DNA of 64,000 nucleotides from Mastigamoeba balamuthi (lineage: Eukaryota > Evosea > Mastigamoebida > Mastigamoebidae): the NCBI GenBank assembly GCA_902651635.1, contig CACRSC010000031.1, positions 1,201,322-1,265,321 of the forward strand, given 5' to 3'. The number at the start of each line of letters is the position of its first letter. Position 1 is the first letter of the stretch. Under the pieces are notes generated by a model. The model had not been told where the DNA came from and ran no database searches. It saw only the letters and a program-made list of their open reading frames with translations. The position numbers and the translations under genes were made by a program. Positions 51,938-61,727 of the stretch are shown one piece after another.

Positions 51938-52354
51938 ACCACTGCGCGCACTTACATAACACCTAATAAGCCGCTTGCATTCAATGTTCCTTATCCCTCT
52001 TCTGTGTACGCACTCGGTTCTTCTCCGATTCTCTATTCCGCGCTGACTCGTCTGCAGTCACGCAGCTGCGAATTCCGCGCAAGTCGGTTGGAAAATCCCT
52101 CGAGTGTGCGGGCCCGCGTCCGAGTTCCCCCAACGAAATTGACCACCCGACACGCCATCAGTAACAACTACACGCTTAACAAAACACACAGATGACAGCA
52201 CTCCCCGTAACACTCCTTCTCGGTATGCCAGGGCGCTCTTGCCGCTTGTTGTTGCCTGTACTGACGCCGAATCCATGCAGCCACGCTAATTCTGTGGGCA
52301 ACTGCAGACCAGCGCCCTGACATTCGCCGGTTCCACGCATGTAGGCGCCTTCCA
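51938..52354. other. Intergenic region before the cathepsin-like gene
   Basis: About 420 bases, no recognised gene or repeat. May include an upstream noncoding exon of the protease. Confidence 0.35.
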
Positions 52355-53937
52355 ATGGTTGTGGGAATCGAGTACTCAACCGTTCTGGCAGCCCTGTCGA
52401 TTGCGGCGATGGGGAAGTTCCCCTTCTTCACCGGCTCCGCGGACAAGAACAGCCACTGCGGCACCTCAGTGTACTCCCTTCACGACAGTGAGATGGTCTC
52501 CCCTCGCGCTGTGGATGCTGAGCTTTCTCTGCAGAGGGCAATCAGTTCCGCGAAGTGATGGCTGCAACGTCCAAGTCCACTGTGATCAAAGTCCTGTGGC
52601 CCTTCGACAACAGGGAGGCCTGCCACATACTCAACGACAAGATGGTGCGCCCCTCTCCATCATCCCCGCAGCTGCTCAGGGTGCCACCCCCCGCCAGTTG
52701 ATGTCGCCAGACATGTTCCGCTTCGATCTCCCTCGAGACGCCAAGCAGCTCAGCAGCGCATCGTGCCCAGTCTCCGCGGTGTGCCCGACGGACACCTGCA
52801 GCGTGTGGTCGGGCACTGCCGGCGGCGAGCCCGACACGTGGTACTTCTGCAGTAGTGGTGCGGACTTTACGGGTTATCAGCTGTCGTCTCACCCAAGGAG
52901 TCTCGCAGGGATCCCCGTGTTCCGCAACCTCACGCTCTGGATGGACGGAGTCAAGACGTTCTTCACATACACGTTCACCGACTACTCCAAGCGCCCCAAC
53001 CGTATTGAGTTCATCGCTCCAGAGGACAATGTAATGCCTTTCCATTCTCCGCCGGCCTCTGGAAGCGCCACCCCTCACGGCTGTCAACAGGAGTGCACGG
53101 ACTTCCGCACCCCGCGCACGGCCGCGGTCGGTACCGCCAGCGACATCCCAGCGTCCTTCGACGCGCGCGAGAAGTGGCCGCTCTGCCACACGATGCGCAT
53201 CCGCGACCAGAAGTACGGCGCCGGCTGCAGCGCGTGTTGGGCCTTCGCGGCGGCCGAGACGCTGGCCGACAGGCTCTGCATAGCGACCAACGCCAGCGTG
53301 AACTCGGACCTCTCCCCCCAGTGGATGATCTCGTGCTACACCAACATGTTCGGCTGCGGCGGCGGCTACTCGGCCCTCGCGTGGGACAACCTCCGCGCCA
53401 ACGGCATTGCCACCGAGGAGTGCTACCCCTTTGCCAACGCCAACGCCAAGTGCCCCAGCGCGTGCGCGGATGGCTCCAAGCCGGTCCTCTACCACTCGGC
53501 CAAGACCGTACGCAGGACGCACAGCACACCCCGGCGAACTCAGTGCGTGGCAGGTGACTGTGTTCCGGGGGACCAACTGGAGCGCGACGTCGGAGGCGAT
53601 CCAGAGGGAGGTGATGACCAGCGGGCCCGTGGAGGCGTCGATCGCCATGTTCTCGGACTTCACCACCTACAATCTACCGCCTGGGGGCCGGCGCGCTGTA
53701 CCAGGGAGGCCACGCGGTGAAGATCATCGGCTGGGGCGTCGAGAGCGGCACTCCCTACTGGTACCCTGATCGGCCACCGACCCGCAGCCTCGCACACTCA
53801 CAGCTGTGGGGCACAGGCTGGTCGCCAACTCGTTTGGGACGCGCTGGGGGGAGAGCGGGACGATCAGGATCGCCCGCGGCGTCAACGAAGTCGGAATCGA
53901 AGACCGCGTGATTGCAGGCGTCCCTCAGCGCCCCTGA
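52355..53937 (+). CDS. Cathepsin-B-like cysteine protease with a one-base frameshift
   Basis: Exons 52355-52487, 52535-52644, 52680-53030, 53091-53507, 53554-53760, 53817-53937. The first Met begins a hydrophobic stretch (VLAALSIAAMG), a possible secretion signal. An N-terminal region of about 230 residues, with an HILNDK segment, precedes the papain-fold domain: IPASFDAREKW, oxyanion Gln and catalytic Cys in RDQKYGAGCSACWAF, SDLSPQWMISC, CGGGYSALAWD, ECYPF, the His in GGHAVKIIGWG and the Asn in VANSFGTRWGESG. The order and ADRLCI segment point to the cathepsin B group, with a short occluding loop. Between SDFTTYN and YRLGAGALY (about 53670-53676) the frame shifts by one extra base and I found no intron that fixes it. 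So this is a sequencing error or a recent pseudogene. Confidence 0.75.
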
Positions 53938-54198
53938 ACGCTGTGCAACACCCCCCGCGAAGCTCGGGCGTGCGTGAGCACGTGTACCAACACATTTGAA
54001 GAGACGAGTAGACCAAACTCTTGTGGCGACCCAGACCAGCCAGCTTCCTTCTGATCCGCATCCGGGTCCCCCTCCAAGAGGATTGAACAACGCTCTCTGT
54101 GCAGGCGCTCACGCAGCGTCGAGTCCCCGACCTCATATATGCAAATCAACTGAATCTTCTCAGATTCTCCCACGAAATATCTTTCACAGCCTGGCCCG

Positions 54199-56067
54199 AT
54201 GGAGGCGGAATACGTCCACAGTACGCGCACGCCAACGCGTCTGCGCCCCTTCCGCCCCGCTAACTCCCTCCCCCCCGCCCCACCCGCAGTGGTCGGCCTC
54301 CTCGCGCGGCGCCTCGGCGACGCGGAGGCCACCGAGCGCGTCCTCTGCGACCTCGCCCGCGTGCCCAAGAAGCTCCGCGTCGCCCTCGCCCGCGCCGGCG
54401 CCCCGGCCGCGATCCTCGCGGCGCTGGAGGCCCACCCGCACAGCCCCGCCGTCGCGGCCGCCGCCCTGCGCGCGATGGCCCGCGCGTGCGCCGTCGTGCC
54501 CACCTCGGGGCCCAAGCGCGTCGCGGACCTCCAGCGCTGCGCCCGCGCCGCCGCCGACGCGATGTCGCGCCACGCGGCCAGCGCCCCGGTGCAGGCGGCG
54601 GGCTGCGAGGCCCTGGCGCACCTCGCGGGCACGCGGGGCGACGTGCTGGGCGCGTGCCTCGCGGGCGGGGCCCCCGCGCGGGTCCTCGGGGCGCTCGCGC
54701 GGTTCCCCGACGCTGCGCGCGTGGCCGCCGGCGCGTGCGGCGCTGTCGGCGCGCTCTGCGCCTCGGAGGCGGCGCGCGAGGCGCTGGAGCGCGCGGGCGC
54801 GGTCGTGGGCCTCGCGCGGGCGCTGCGCGAGGGCCTGCGGAGGGAGGGCGGCGCGGGCGTCGTCGAGGCGTGCAGCGCGCTCGCGAGGGTGTGCGCCGGC
54901 TGCGAGGCGGCGCGCGTCGTGGGGGCCGGCGTCGTCGAGGACCTCGCGCTGCTGCTCAGGAGCTCGCCCAGGGCCGCGCACCTGCTCCCGGCCGTCGTCG
55001 CGGTGCTCTGCGACGTGGCCGTCTCTGGCGGGCCGCCGGGCAGGGAGCGCGTGCTGGGCAGCGGCGCCTTCGGCGACATGCTGCTGGCCGCCAGTGCGGT
55101 GCAGCACCAGCTCTCGTACAGGATGGCCTCGTCGCTCTGCAGGGCCGTCGCCGCCGTCGCCGCGGCGCCCGAGGGGCAGCTCGTCGTCGACAGCAGCCAG
55201 GGCGCCGACGTGCTGCTCTCGGTGCTGGCCAGCTACCCCACACACCCCGTCGTGGCCGAGGAGGCGCTGCGGGCGCTGTGGACGCTGGCCTCCACCGACG
55301 ACAGCGGCGGCGGCCCCGCGGCGGCCATCAGGGCCAAGCTGCAGCACCCGCGGGCGCACCAGGCCATCGAGCGCGTCGCGCGGACGCAGCCCGGGAACGT
55401 CCGCGTCGTCCGCATCGCGGGCCTCTGCACCGCGTGCCTTGCGCGCGCCGAGCCCGAGGACGTGCAGCAGTGCCTGGCTGCCGGCGCGTGCACGAGCCTG
55501 CGAGTCGCCGGGTGCTCGGGCAGCTGTCCGACGCTGGACGGGGTGCTCTGCGTCGACTGCTGCCGCCCGCAGCGGTGGGCTCTGTGCTTCACGTGCGACG
55601 GCCCCAGCGCGTCGAAGTCCTACTGCCTGTCCTGCTTGCGCGGGCACCACGCGGGGCACCAGGTCGGCCCCATCATGTTCTCGCCCGCCTACTGCGGGCG
55701 GTGCAGCTCGGGCTTCAAGAGGCCGATGGTGTTTCGCTCCGCCCCGTCAAATGCCGAGAGAGGATCGATCACGCCAATCGCGGAGGACATGCAAACCGGC
55801 CAAGTGCCCGAGCACGTCGATCCGCCAGAGGAGGATGCCCGACACGATCTTTCAGCGCTGCGAGAACAGCTACGAGAGGCCGAGCAGAGGAGCGAGGAGC
55901 TGGAGAGCGCCCACAAGAAACTACAGGAGGTCGCCCGAGAGATCGCCGACGCAAAGGAGGAGATAGACAAGCTCAAGGCCGAGCTCGAGGAGTGCAAAGA
56001 CGCTCCACAGAATCTCGTCAAGCTTCAGGAAGCCTACGACGCATTGCTCTATGCGTACTACTCATAA
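54199..56067 (+). CDS. ARM-repeat protein with Zn finger and coiled coil (tandem family, member 1)
   Basis: Exon 1 is only 22 nt (54199-54220, donor GTACGC), exon 2 54290-56067; 599 residues. Residues about 10-410 are Ala/Leu/Arg-rich helical repeats of armadillo type (for example GCEALAHLAG, ALCASEAARE, AVLCDVAVSG, EEALRALWTLAS). A Cys/His-rich domain follows (about 425-500; CSGSCPTLDG, LCVDCC, LCFTCDG, YCLSCLRGHHAGHQVGP, CGRCSSG) that resembles UBR-box/B-box zinc fingers. Then an acidic coiled coil (about 520-590, LREQLREAEQRSEELE) and a terminal LYAYYS. No signal peptide. Protein interaction or ubiquitin-related role is inference. Confidence 0.75.
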   Translation: MEAEYVHSTRTPTRLRPFRPANSLPPAPPAVVGLLARRLGDAEATERVLCDLARVPKKLRVALARAGAPAAILAALEAHPHSPAVAAAALRAMARACAVVPTSGPKRVADLQRCARAAADAMSRHAASAPVQAAGCEALAHLAGTRGDVLGACLAGGAPARVLGALARFPDAARVAAGACGAVGALCASEAAREALERAGAVVGLARALREGLRREGGAGVVEACSALARVCAGCEAARVVGAGVVEDLALLLRSSPRAAHLLPAVVAVLCDVAVSGGPPGRERVLGSGAFGDMLLAASAVQHQLSYRMASSLCRAVAAVAAAPEGQLVVDSSQGADVLLSVLASYPTHPVVAEEALRALWTLASTDDSGGGPAAAIRAKLQHPRAHQAIERVARTQPGNVRVVRIAGLCTACLARAEPEDVQQCLAAGACTSLRVAGCSGSCPTLDGVLCVDCCRPQRWALCFTCDGPSASKSYCLSCLRGHHAGHQVGPIMFSPAYCGRCSSGFKRPMVFRSAPSNAERGSITPIAEDMQTGQVPEHVDPPEEDARHDLSALREQLREAEQRSEELESAHKKLQEVAREIADAKEEIDKLKAELEECKDAPQNLVKLQEAYDALLYAYYS

Positions 56068-56239
56068 TCACAACGGTTTCTATTAGTCCGCGGCCACTGA
56101 TGAGCAGGCGAATGCAAGGTATCGAGGATCTGAACACACTCTCCTTGTTTGCTGTTGTCTGTTCTGTTCACTGTGCGCGGGTGGAGGAGGTGGAGAGAGG
56201 AACCCCAGTCACACCCAAAGGGCTCTGGAGACATCTCGC

Positions 56240-56690
56240 TCACTGGGGCAGGATGTCCTGGGGGACCTGAGCGCAGTTCAGCAGGCCGGGGAGGCACCTC
56301 GCGGTGTGGCAGTCGAGGCACGCCTGGCTCGTCGGGGCCGACGCGCACTGGGTGATGCAGTACCTCGCCATGCACTGCGCGTCCGCACCGAAGCACGCTG
56401 CGCAGCCTGCTCGCAGAGCACCGCCACGCATCGTGAGCAATGCCCAACCACCGGAGAGGCCTGGGGAAGGCAGGAGGGAGAAGGCGCGCACTGGCAGAGA
56501 GGCCCGTGGTGCGGATCATGCAGTTGGTGACACAGTCGCTGGCGCCCCAGCAGCTGATGGAGCACTGCTGCAGCGTCGCGTGGAACGTGGCGGACTGCGT
56601 CGCGAACACGTTCCTGTCGGCTGCGTTGTTGCAGTCGGCGATGGCGACAGCGGCGACGAGGGCGAGGACGGCGACGATCTTGGCGTTCAT
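56240..56690 (-). CDS. Small Cys-rich secreted protein, copy 1
   Basis: Exons 56690-56492 and 56406-56240; 121 residues. Signal peptide (MNAKIVAVLALVAAVAIA) then a mature domain of about 103 residues with 14 Cys in regular spacing (CSISCWGASDCVTNC, that is CX3CX5CX3C, then CX4C and CX2C spacings in exon 2). Likely a compact disulfide-bonded fold. No match to a named family that I can support. Encodes the same protein as the copy at 57460-57899; the exon differences I found are all synonymous, while the introns differ. Lies on the opposite strand inside an array of ARM-protein genes. Confidence 0.78.
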
Positions 56691-57459
56691 TTTGGATGCG
56701 AAAGTGGATGGCGTGGGTTGCGGTTGTTGTTGATGTATGGCTTGTATGATGTTGAGATGAGAATGACAGCACCGAGGAGGCCACCAGTGCCTTTTATAGC
56801 AGCAGCGGTGCAACTTAGTAGCAGTGATCGCCTCAATATACGTCACGATACGTCATTCCGATTTCGGGATCGAAGTGTATCTTTGGTGCAATAGAGAAAC
56901 CCGAATTTCGGCACGGGTAGTTCGGTCACGGCGAGGGCGAGGGGGTTCTCTGCCAACGAACTGCGACGAGGCGATTTCCCTCGTTCCATCACTCATCCAC
57001 GCAGAGGCGTCGTCTCAAACAACCCTCTTATTCTCTGTGGCGGGGTCGCATAGCACTAGGGGGCTGGGCGAGGTTTTCCTCAGCTCAACGACAACACTTG
57101 GGGGCCTCATTCTGCGCCAACCGCAACTACTCGGCTGTGGCGCCCGGGCCACAAAGGAATGCCAGGGGCTTATGTCCAGCTGAAATGGTTGGTTTCTTGT
57201 TGGCGGATGCCCGAGTTAAACAAACCACACCCGTTCGTGTTGTGTTCTGTTGGCAGGAAAACTCCTCCAATATTCCTGCTGTTCCCGAGATGGGAACAAC
57301 CGATACCGCTTGGCGTTGGAGAGAATACACACCACGGACATCCATGGGTTGCGCCACTGAATCCATCATTGTTGTGGTCTGTTCATCTATGCAGGATTGG
57401 GGAGGGGAAGGGTGTGGAGGGGGGATGCCAGTGGGGCATGCACTCGGCAATCACTGCGG
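56691..57459. other. Spacer between the two Cys-rich genes
   Basis: Holds the promoter of copy 1 (56792-56857) and about 600 bases of unrecognised sequence. The right part contains degenerate frames only. No RNA gene seen. Confidence 0.4.
56792..56857 (-). promoter_or_regulatory. TATA box and CRE-like promoter of Cys-rich copy 1
   Basis: Minus-strand TATAAAAG at 56792-56799, about 100 bases before the start codon. Upstream lies a conserved block (GCAGCAGCGGTGCAACTTAG as read on plus) and a pair of TGACG/CGTCA half-sites (ACGTCACGATACGTCA, from 56840). The same layout occurs before copy 2, so these elements are probably functional. Confidence 0.55.
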
Positions 57460-57899
57460 TCACTGGGGCAGGATGTCCTGGGGGACCTGAGCGCAGTTCA
57501 GCAGGCCGGGGAGGCACCTCGCAGTGTGGCAGTCGAGGCACGCCTGGCTCGTCGGGGCCGACGCGCACTGGGTGATGCAGTACCTCGCCATGCACTGCGC
57601 GTCCGCTCCGAAGCACGCTGCACAGCCTGCTCGCAGAGCACCACCACACTTCGTGAGCAATGCCCAACGCACCAGAAAGGTGGGGGGAGAAGGCGCGCAC
57701 TGGCCGAGAGGCCCGTGGTGCGGATCATGCAGTTGGTGACACAGTCGCTGGCGCCCCAGCAGCTGATGGAGCACTGCTGCAGCGTCGCGTGGAACGTGGC
57801 GGACTGCGTCGCGAACACGTTCCTGTCGGCTGCGTTGTTGCAGTCGGCGATGGCGACAGCGGCGACGAGGGCGAGGACGGCGACGATCTTGGCGTTCAT
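57460..57899 (-). CDS. Small Cys-rich secreted protein, copy 2
   Basis: Exons 57899-57701 and 57626-57460; 121 residues, identical in protein sequence to copy 1 as far as I compared. Same signal peptide, 14 Cys, same intron phase. The intron (74 nt) differs in length and sequence from that of copy 1 (85 nt). That pattern (identical proteins, drifted intron) suggests strong selection on the protein or gene conversion of exons. The two genes are about 1.22 kb apart in direct orientation, each with its own promoter. Confidence 0.78.
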
Positions 57900-58658
57900 T
57901 TTGGATGCGGGAGTGGATGGCGTGGGTTGCGGTTGTTGCTCGTGGATTGATTGGAGGTGTTGTTGAGATGAGAATGACAGCACAGAGGAGGCCTCCAGTG
58001 CCTTATATAGCAGCAGCGGTGCAACTTAGTAGCAGTAACCGCCGGCCACACGTCACGATACGTCATGCTGATTTCCAGATAGAAGAGTGCACATATGGTG
58101 CAATAGAGAAGCCCCAAATAGGTAGGCGTAGTCGAGGTGAGGCCGCACCAACCCGGCTCTCAGTCCCACGAGCGACGGCCGCACGTACCTCCCCGCATCG
58201 GCGGTTCCAGTGGCTGCGCCTCATCTCCTTCTCTGCTTGATGATACGCAAGTCCATTCGTGCCTCGGAGACGAGAGATTGGTCACTGGGCTCGAAGTTAC
58301 AGTGTAGACGACCAGCGGTGGCGACGGCGACCCTCACTCGATCTCGGAAGCATCCCCCTCCCCCCCGTTGCACAGCCGCATGGCCCGTGATCGTTGTCTG
58401 GACGACAGCGATGACTCTCTGCCCAATGTCCACAAGACCAACAACACTTGGCTCCAACCAGAGGACGGCACCCACCCGAGCCTCGGGGCGAGTGGCTTCG
58501 GGAGTCTCTTCCAGTACCGGCGTGAGACGAGCCCACGCAACGAAGCCCGTCCGCTGCCCGTGTCGCCCGCGCGAAGGACTTGGACTTCCCAAGAAGGAAA
58601 TGGCCCACGTCACGCCGGGAATCTTGGAGAGATATCTACGTTGACTAATATCAACTCC
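57900..58658. other. Intergenic region between Cys-rich copy 2 and ARM member 2
   Basis: Contains the copy 2 promoter at its left end. The rest (about 58070-58658) has open frames on both strands but none with a recognisable domain. Probably the divergent promoter region of ARM member 2. Confidence 0.4.
58003..58067 (-). promoter_or_regulatory. TATA box and CRE-like promoter of Cys-rich copy 2
   Basis: Minus-strand CTATATAA at 58003-58010, 104 bases before the ATG, followed upstream by the same CAGCAGCGG...AACTTAGTAGCAGT block and the ACGTCACGATACGTCA half-site pair (58050 onward) as copy 1. Confidence 0.55.
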
Positions 58659-60142
58659 ATGACCGACTCCGCGCCTCCGCGTACGCGCCACTGACCTCGC
58701 GACTTGCGCCGCTCACCTGCGATTTCCCTTTGGATTATCGTCGCCCAGTGGCTCCTGCTCTCGCGGACACTCGGGTCCCCTCCCGTGCCCCCGCGCACGC
58801 CCTCGCGACTTCTCGTCTTCGGGCCCCCGCTCGGGGCCCCCAGACCTCCGCGGACACTCCAGGAGCTCGGGAGATACTCGGGGCACTCACAGCACACTCA
58901 CACAGCCCCGGAATGGCTGCCAGGGCTCTCGGTGCCGTGCCCGCGGTCTGCGAGGCCTCAGCGCACCTGCACTCCTGCGCTCTCGTCCCGCTCGCCTCCG
59001 CGATAGTCGCTGTGATGCGCGAGCACTCTGCGGACCCCGCGGTACAGTCCGCTGGGTGCCGGGCCGTCATGGACCTCGCGCGAGTGAGCCCGGAGGCGCT
59101 GGAAGAGTGCGTGAGGGCGGGGGCAGTGCAGTGCGTCCTGAGCGTGCTCTCGACGGCCTCCGCGGGCGCCGACGGCGGGGACGCGGACCCCCGAGAGCTC
59201 TCTTGCGGCGCGCTGGTGGTGCTCTGCGACAGCCCCTCGGCGATGGGGATGGCGGTGGGGGCGCTGGAGGTCCTCGTGGGGCTGCTGCGTGCGGGCGCCT
59301 CGACCTGCGGCGGCTCAGCTGTCCTGGCGTGCAACGTGCTGGCCAAGCTGAGCTCTCACGGCGACATGCGCGCTCTGGGGCGCCTCGTGGAGTCCGGCGC
59401 CGCCGAGGCCGTCTCGGCGTTCCTCGAGTGCGCCCAGGAGTCCACGCAGAGCGTCCGCGTGTGCCGTTCGTCCGCCTCAGTGCTCTGCAACATTGTGGTC
59501 CGCGGCGGAGACCTCGGCCGCCTGGTCGTCGACCGCGGCTCCTTCAGGAAGCTCCTCGTCGAGCGCTGCGTGACGCAGCTCGCCGACCCCACCGTCGTCC
59601 TCCTGTGCAAGGCGATCGCCGTCGTCGCGTCCATGAGGGACGAGCGCTACGAGCTCGAGAGGGTCCTCTGCGTGCGCGTGCTCAGGTACCTCATGCGCCG
59701 CTTTGCCGACGAGCCCGAGGTCGTCGAGGAGGCCCTCAGGGCGCTGCTGACTCTGGCCCTGAGCGACGCCGGCAACGCGGGCGCCCTGACCGCCGCTCTG
59801 GTGCGGCCGGAGGTCCGCCAGGAGATCGACAGCGCTGCGGCAGGGCTGTGGAAGCACGCCCTCATCGCCAAGCTGGCGAGGCAGTGCACGCGCACTCTGC
59901 TGACTGCAAAGAACAGCTTCAGGGTGGCGACGCTCCGGAGGCGCGTCCACGCGGCCGAGAGGAAGGTCCGGGAGCTCGAGGAGGCGAGCGCGGCGCTGCA
60001 GAGAGTGCGCAGCGAGAACGAGGCCATGGTCGCGGAGATTGCTCAGCTCGAGGCCGAGCTGGCGCAGTACGTGGGCGTGCAGCAGCTGCTGGCCGCCCTG
60101 AGCAAATCATACAGCGACCTTGTCCACGCATACTACTCGTAA
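58659..60142 (+). CDS. ARM-repeat/coiled-coil protein (tandem family, member 2)
   Basis: Exon 1 58659-58680 (22 nt, donor GTACGC), exon 2 58749-60142; 471 residues, in phase. The 22-nt first exon with a phase-1 intron matches member 1 exactly and decided the start. A Met at 58913 is an alternative. Armadillo-type repeats (about 45-380) with family signatures SAGCRAVMDLA, VLCNIVVRGGD, VLLCKAIAVVA and EEALRALLTLAL. Then a coiled coil (about 395-455, RVHAAERKVRELEEA) ending in LVHAYYS, like member 1. No zinc finger. Likely a cytosolic scaffold. Confidence 0.75.
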
Positions 60143-60222
60143 ACAACGAATTTGATTTACTTCTGAGACGCTGCTTGATAAGCTGCAGTCTCTGCCAAGT
60201 CAAAGGGACAGTCGAGGCCTGG

Positions 60223-61539
60223 ATGGCCCAGATTCCCGGAGTCTCCACAACGGGGAATCTAGATTTCAGGGAGACTTTATCTGTGGCGGGCTCCAGACAT
60301 GGACGACCCGCACGCTCCCGAAGACTGTACGGCCCCACGTTCCCGCGCTGTGGTCTGACCGCGCTTACCCGCGTAGTGGGGCGTGCCCTCCGGGAATCAC
60401 TCTGCTCGGAGGGTTCCGCAGTGTCTGCCCTGCGCTCCCTCGCCAGGATCTCTCCTCCGGTCGAGTGCCTTCTCGTCGCAGGCGTCCCCCTCGTCGTTAT
60501 CGACGCCCTGAACATGTACCCCGAGAGTCTCGACGTGACCGTGTGCGGTCTGATGGCGATACCCTTGCTCTGCGTCCCCGCGGCCGCGGCATCCTATGCC
60601 TGCCAGAACTCCGTGCACAGGTCCCTCGCCCTGGCCACAGTTGCTGTATTGCGGCGCAACGTCTCGCCCATCGTGAAGCGCGTTGGATGCGTAGCCCTGC
60701 GCCACCTGGCGCGCACGGGGGCGTGCGCCGTAGACGCCGCAGCCCACAGCGGCGCCATGGGGTGCATGACCATCATGCTGTTTCGTAGTCTCCCGGACGT
60801 CCTCCCCTACGCGTGCGAGGCCCTGCTCGAGCTCTGCTCCACCCGCTCGGCCCACGAGGCGATGCTCGAGTCGGGTACAGTATACAGTCTGGTTCGCATA
60901 GCGTGTCGGGGCACCGCGGACCTCGGCTCCTCGCGCCCTGCCCTCGACACTCTGGTCCGGCTCAGTGCTCTGGGAGATGCGGATGTGATCGAGAGCCTCG
61001 TCCTCTCGGGCACCGTGGAGTTCCTTCGCTCTCTGTGGACTGTTGTTGCCGGCACGAACGAGGCCGCGGTGTGCCTTCTGTGCAACATCGTCACGCGGGG
61101 AACGCACTGCGAGAGGAGCCGCGTCCTGAGCTGCGGTGCTTTCCGCTTGATGCTCAGCAAGGTGAACGTCGCTCGGCTGCAGGAATCCCTCGCTGCCCTC
61201 CTGTGCAGGGCCATCAGCACAGTGGCAATGTCCCCGTTCACGCAGAACCCCGAGGAGATGACGCTGGCCATCGGAGTCCTCGTTGCCGTCCTGAACAATT
61301 GCCACGGCAGACCTTCTGCACTCGAGAGGGCTCTGGACGCGCTCTACTCGCTTTCCTTGCGGGTAAGGTTCGGGCAGCAGACACAGGGGCTGCTTCGACC
61401 GGACGTCCGCAAGGCAGTACTGCTCGCGACTGCAGAGATGAAGTCGCCCAGCACACAGGCCACCGATCTAGCGAAGAAGTGTCTCGACTGCATCGACGAG
61501 GCGTTCCCAGAAGAGGAAATGAGAGGCAGGCATGAGTGA
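60223..61539 (+). CDS. ARM-repeat protein (tandem family, member 3)
   Basis: Uninterrupted, 438 residues from the Met at 60223; an upstream short exon as in members 1 and 2 cannot be excluded. Armadillo-type repeats with family signatures GRALRESLCSE, VPLVVIDALNMY, LDTLVRLSALGD, VCLLCNIVTRG, LLCRAISTVA and ALDALYSLSLR. It stops shortly after the repeats (CLDCIDEAFPEEEM), so it has neither the coiled coil nor the AYYS tail of its neighbours, and no zinc finger. Closest relative is member 4 downstream. Confidence 0.75.
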   Translation: MAQIPGVSTTGNLDFRETLSVAGSRHGRPARSRRLYGPTFPRCGLTALTRVVGRALRESLCSEGSAVSALRSLARISPPVECLLVAGVPLVVIDALNMYPESLDVTVCGLMAIPLLCVPAAAASYACQNSVHRSLALATVAVLRRNVSPIVKRVGCVALRHLARTGACAVDAAAHSGAMGCMTIMLFRSLPDVLPYACEALLELCSTRSAHEAMLESGTVYSLVRIACRGTADLGSSRPALDTLVRLSALGDADVIESLVLSGTVEFLRSLWTVVAGTNEAAVCLLCNIVTRGTHCERSRVLSCGAFRLMLSKVNVARLQESLAALLCRAISTVAMSPFTQNPEEMTLAIGVLVAVLNNCHGRPSALERALDALYSLSLRVRFGQQTQGLLRPDVRKAVLLATAEMKSPSTQATDLAKKCLDCIDEAFPEEEMRGRHE

Positions 61540-61727
61540 CAACTGCAGGTGGCCACTCCAGTTTTCCAGTGATTTTATGTGAATGTCGCGGTCAGAAGAA
61601 ACAAGGCCCTCGCTTGCTCAACACACGGGATACAACGATAAGGTTCCACATTAATATCCAATTCCAATATCGCAAATGCAGTGCAGATTCTTTCACCATA
61701 TTCTGTAGTCTTCAGAACGGCCTTGGC

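Noticed and set aside
59056-60200. A plus-strand frame running from within ARM member 2 into member 3
   Set aside because: The part before 60223 is an out-of-frame shadow of member 2. Family alignment starts only near 60223.
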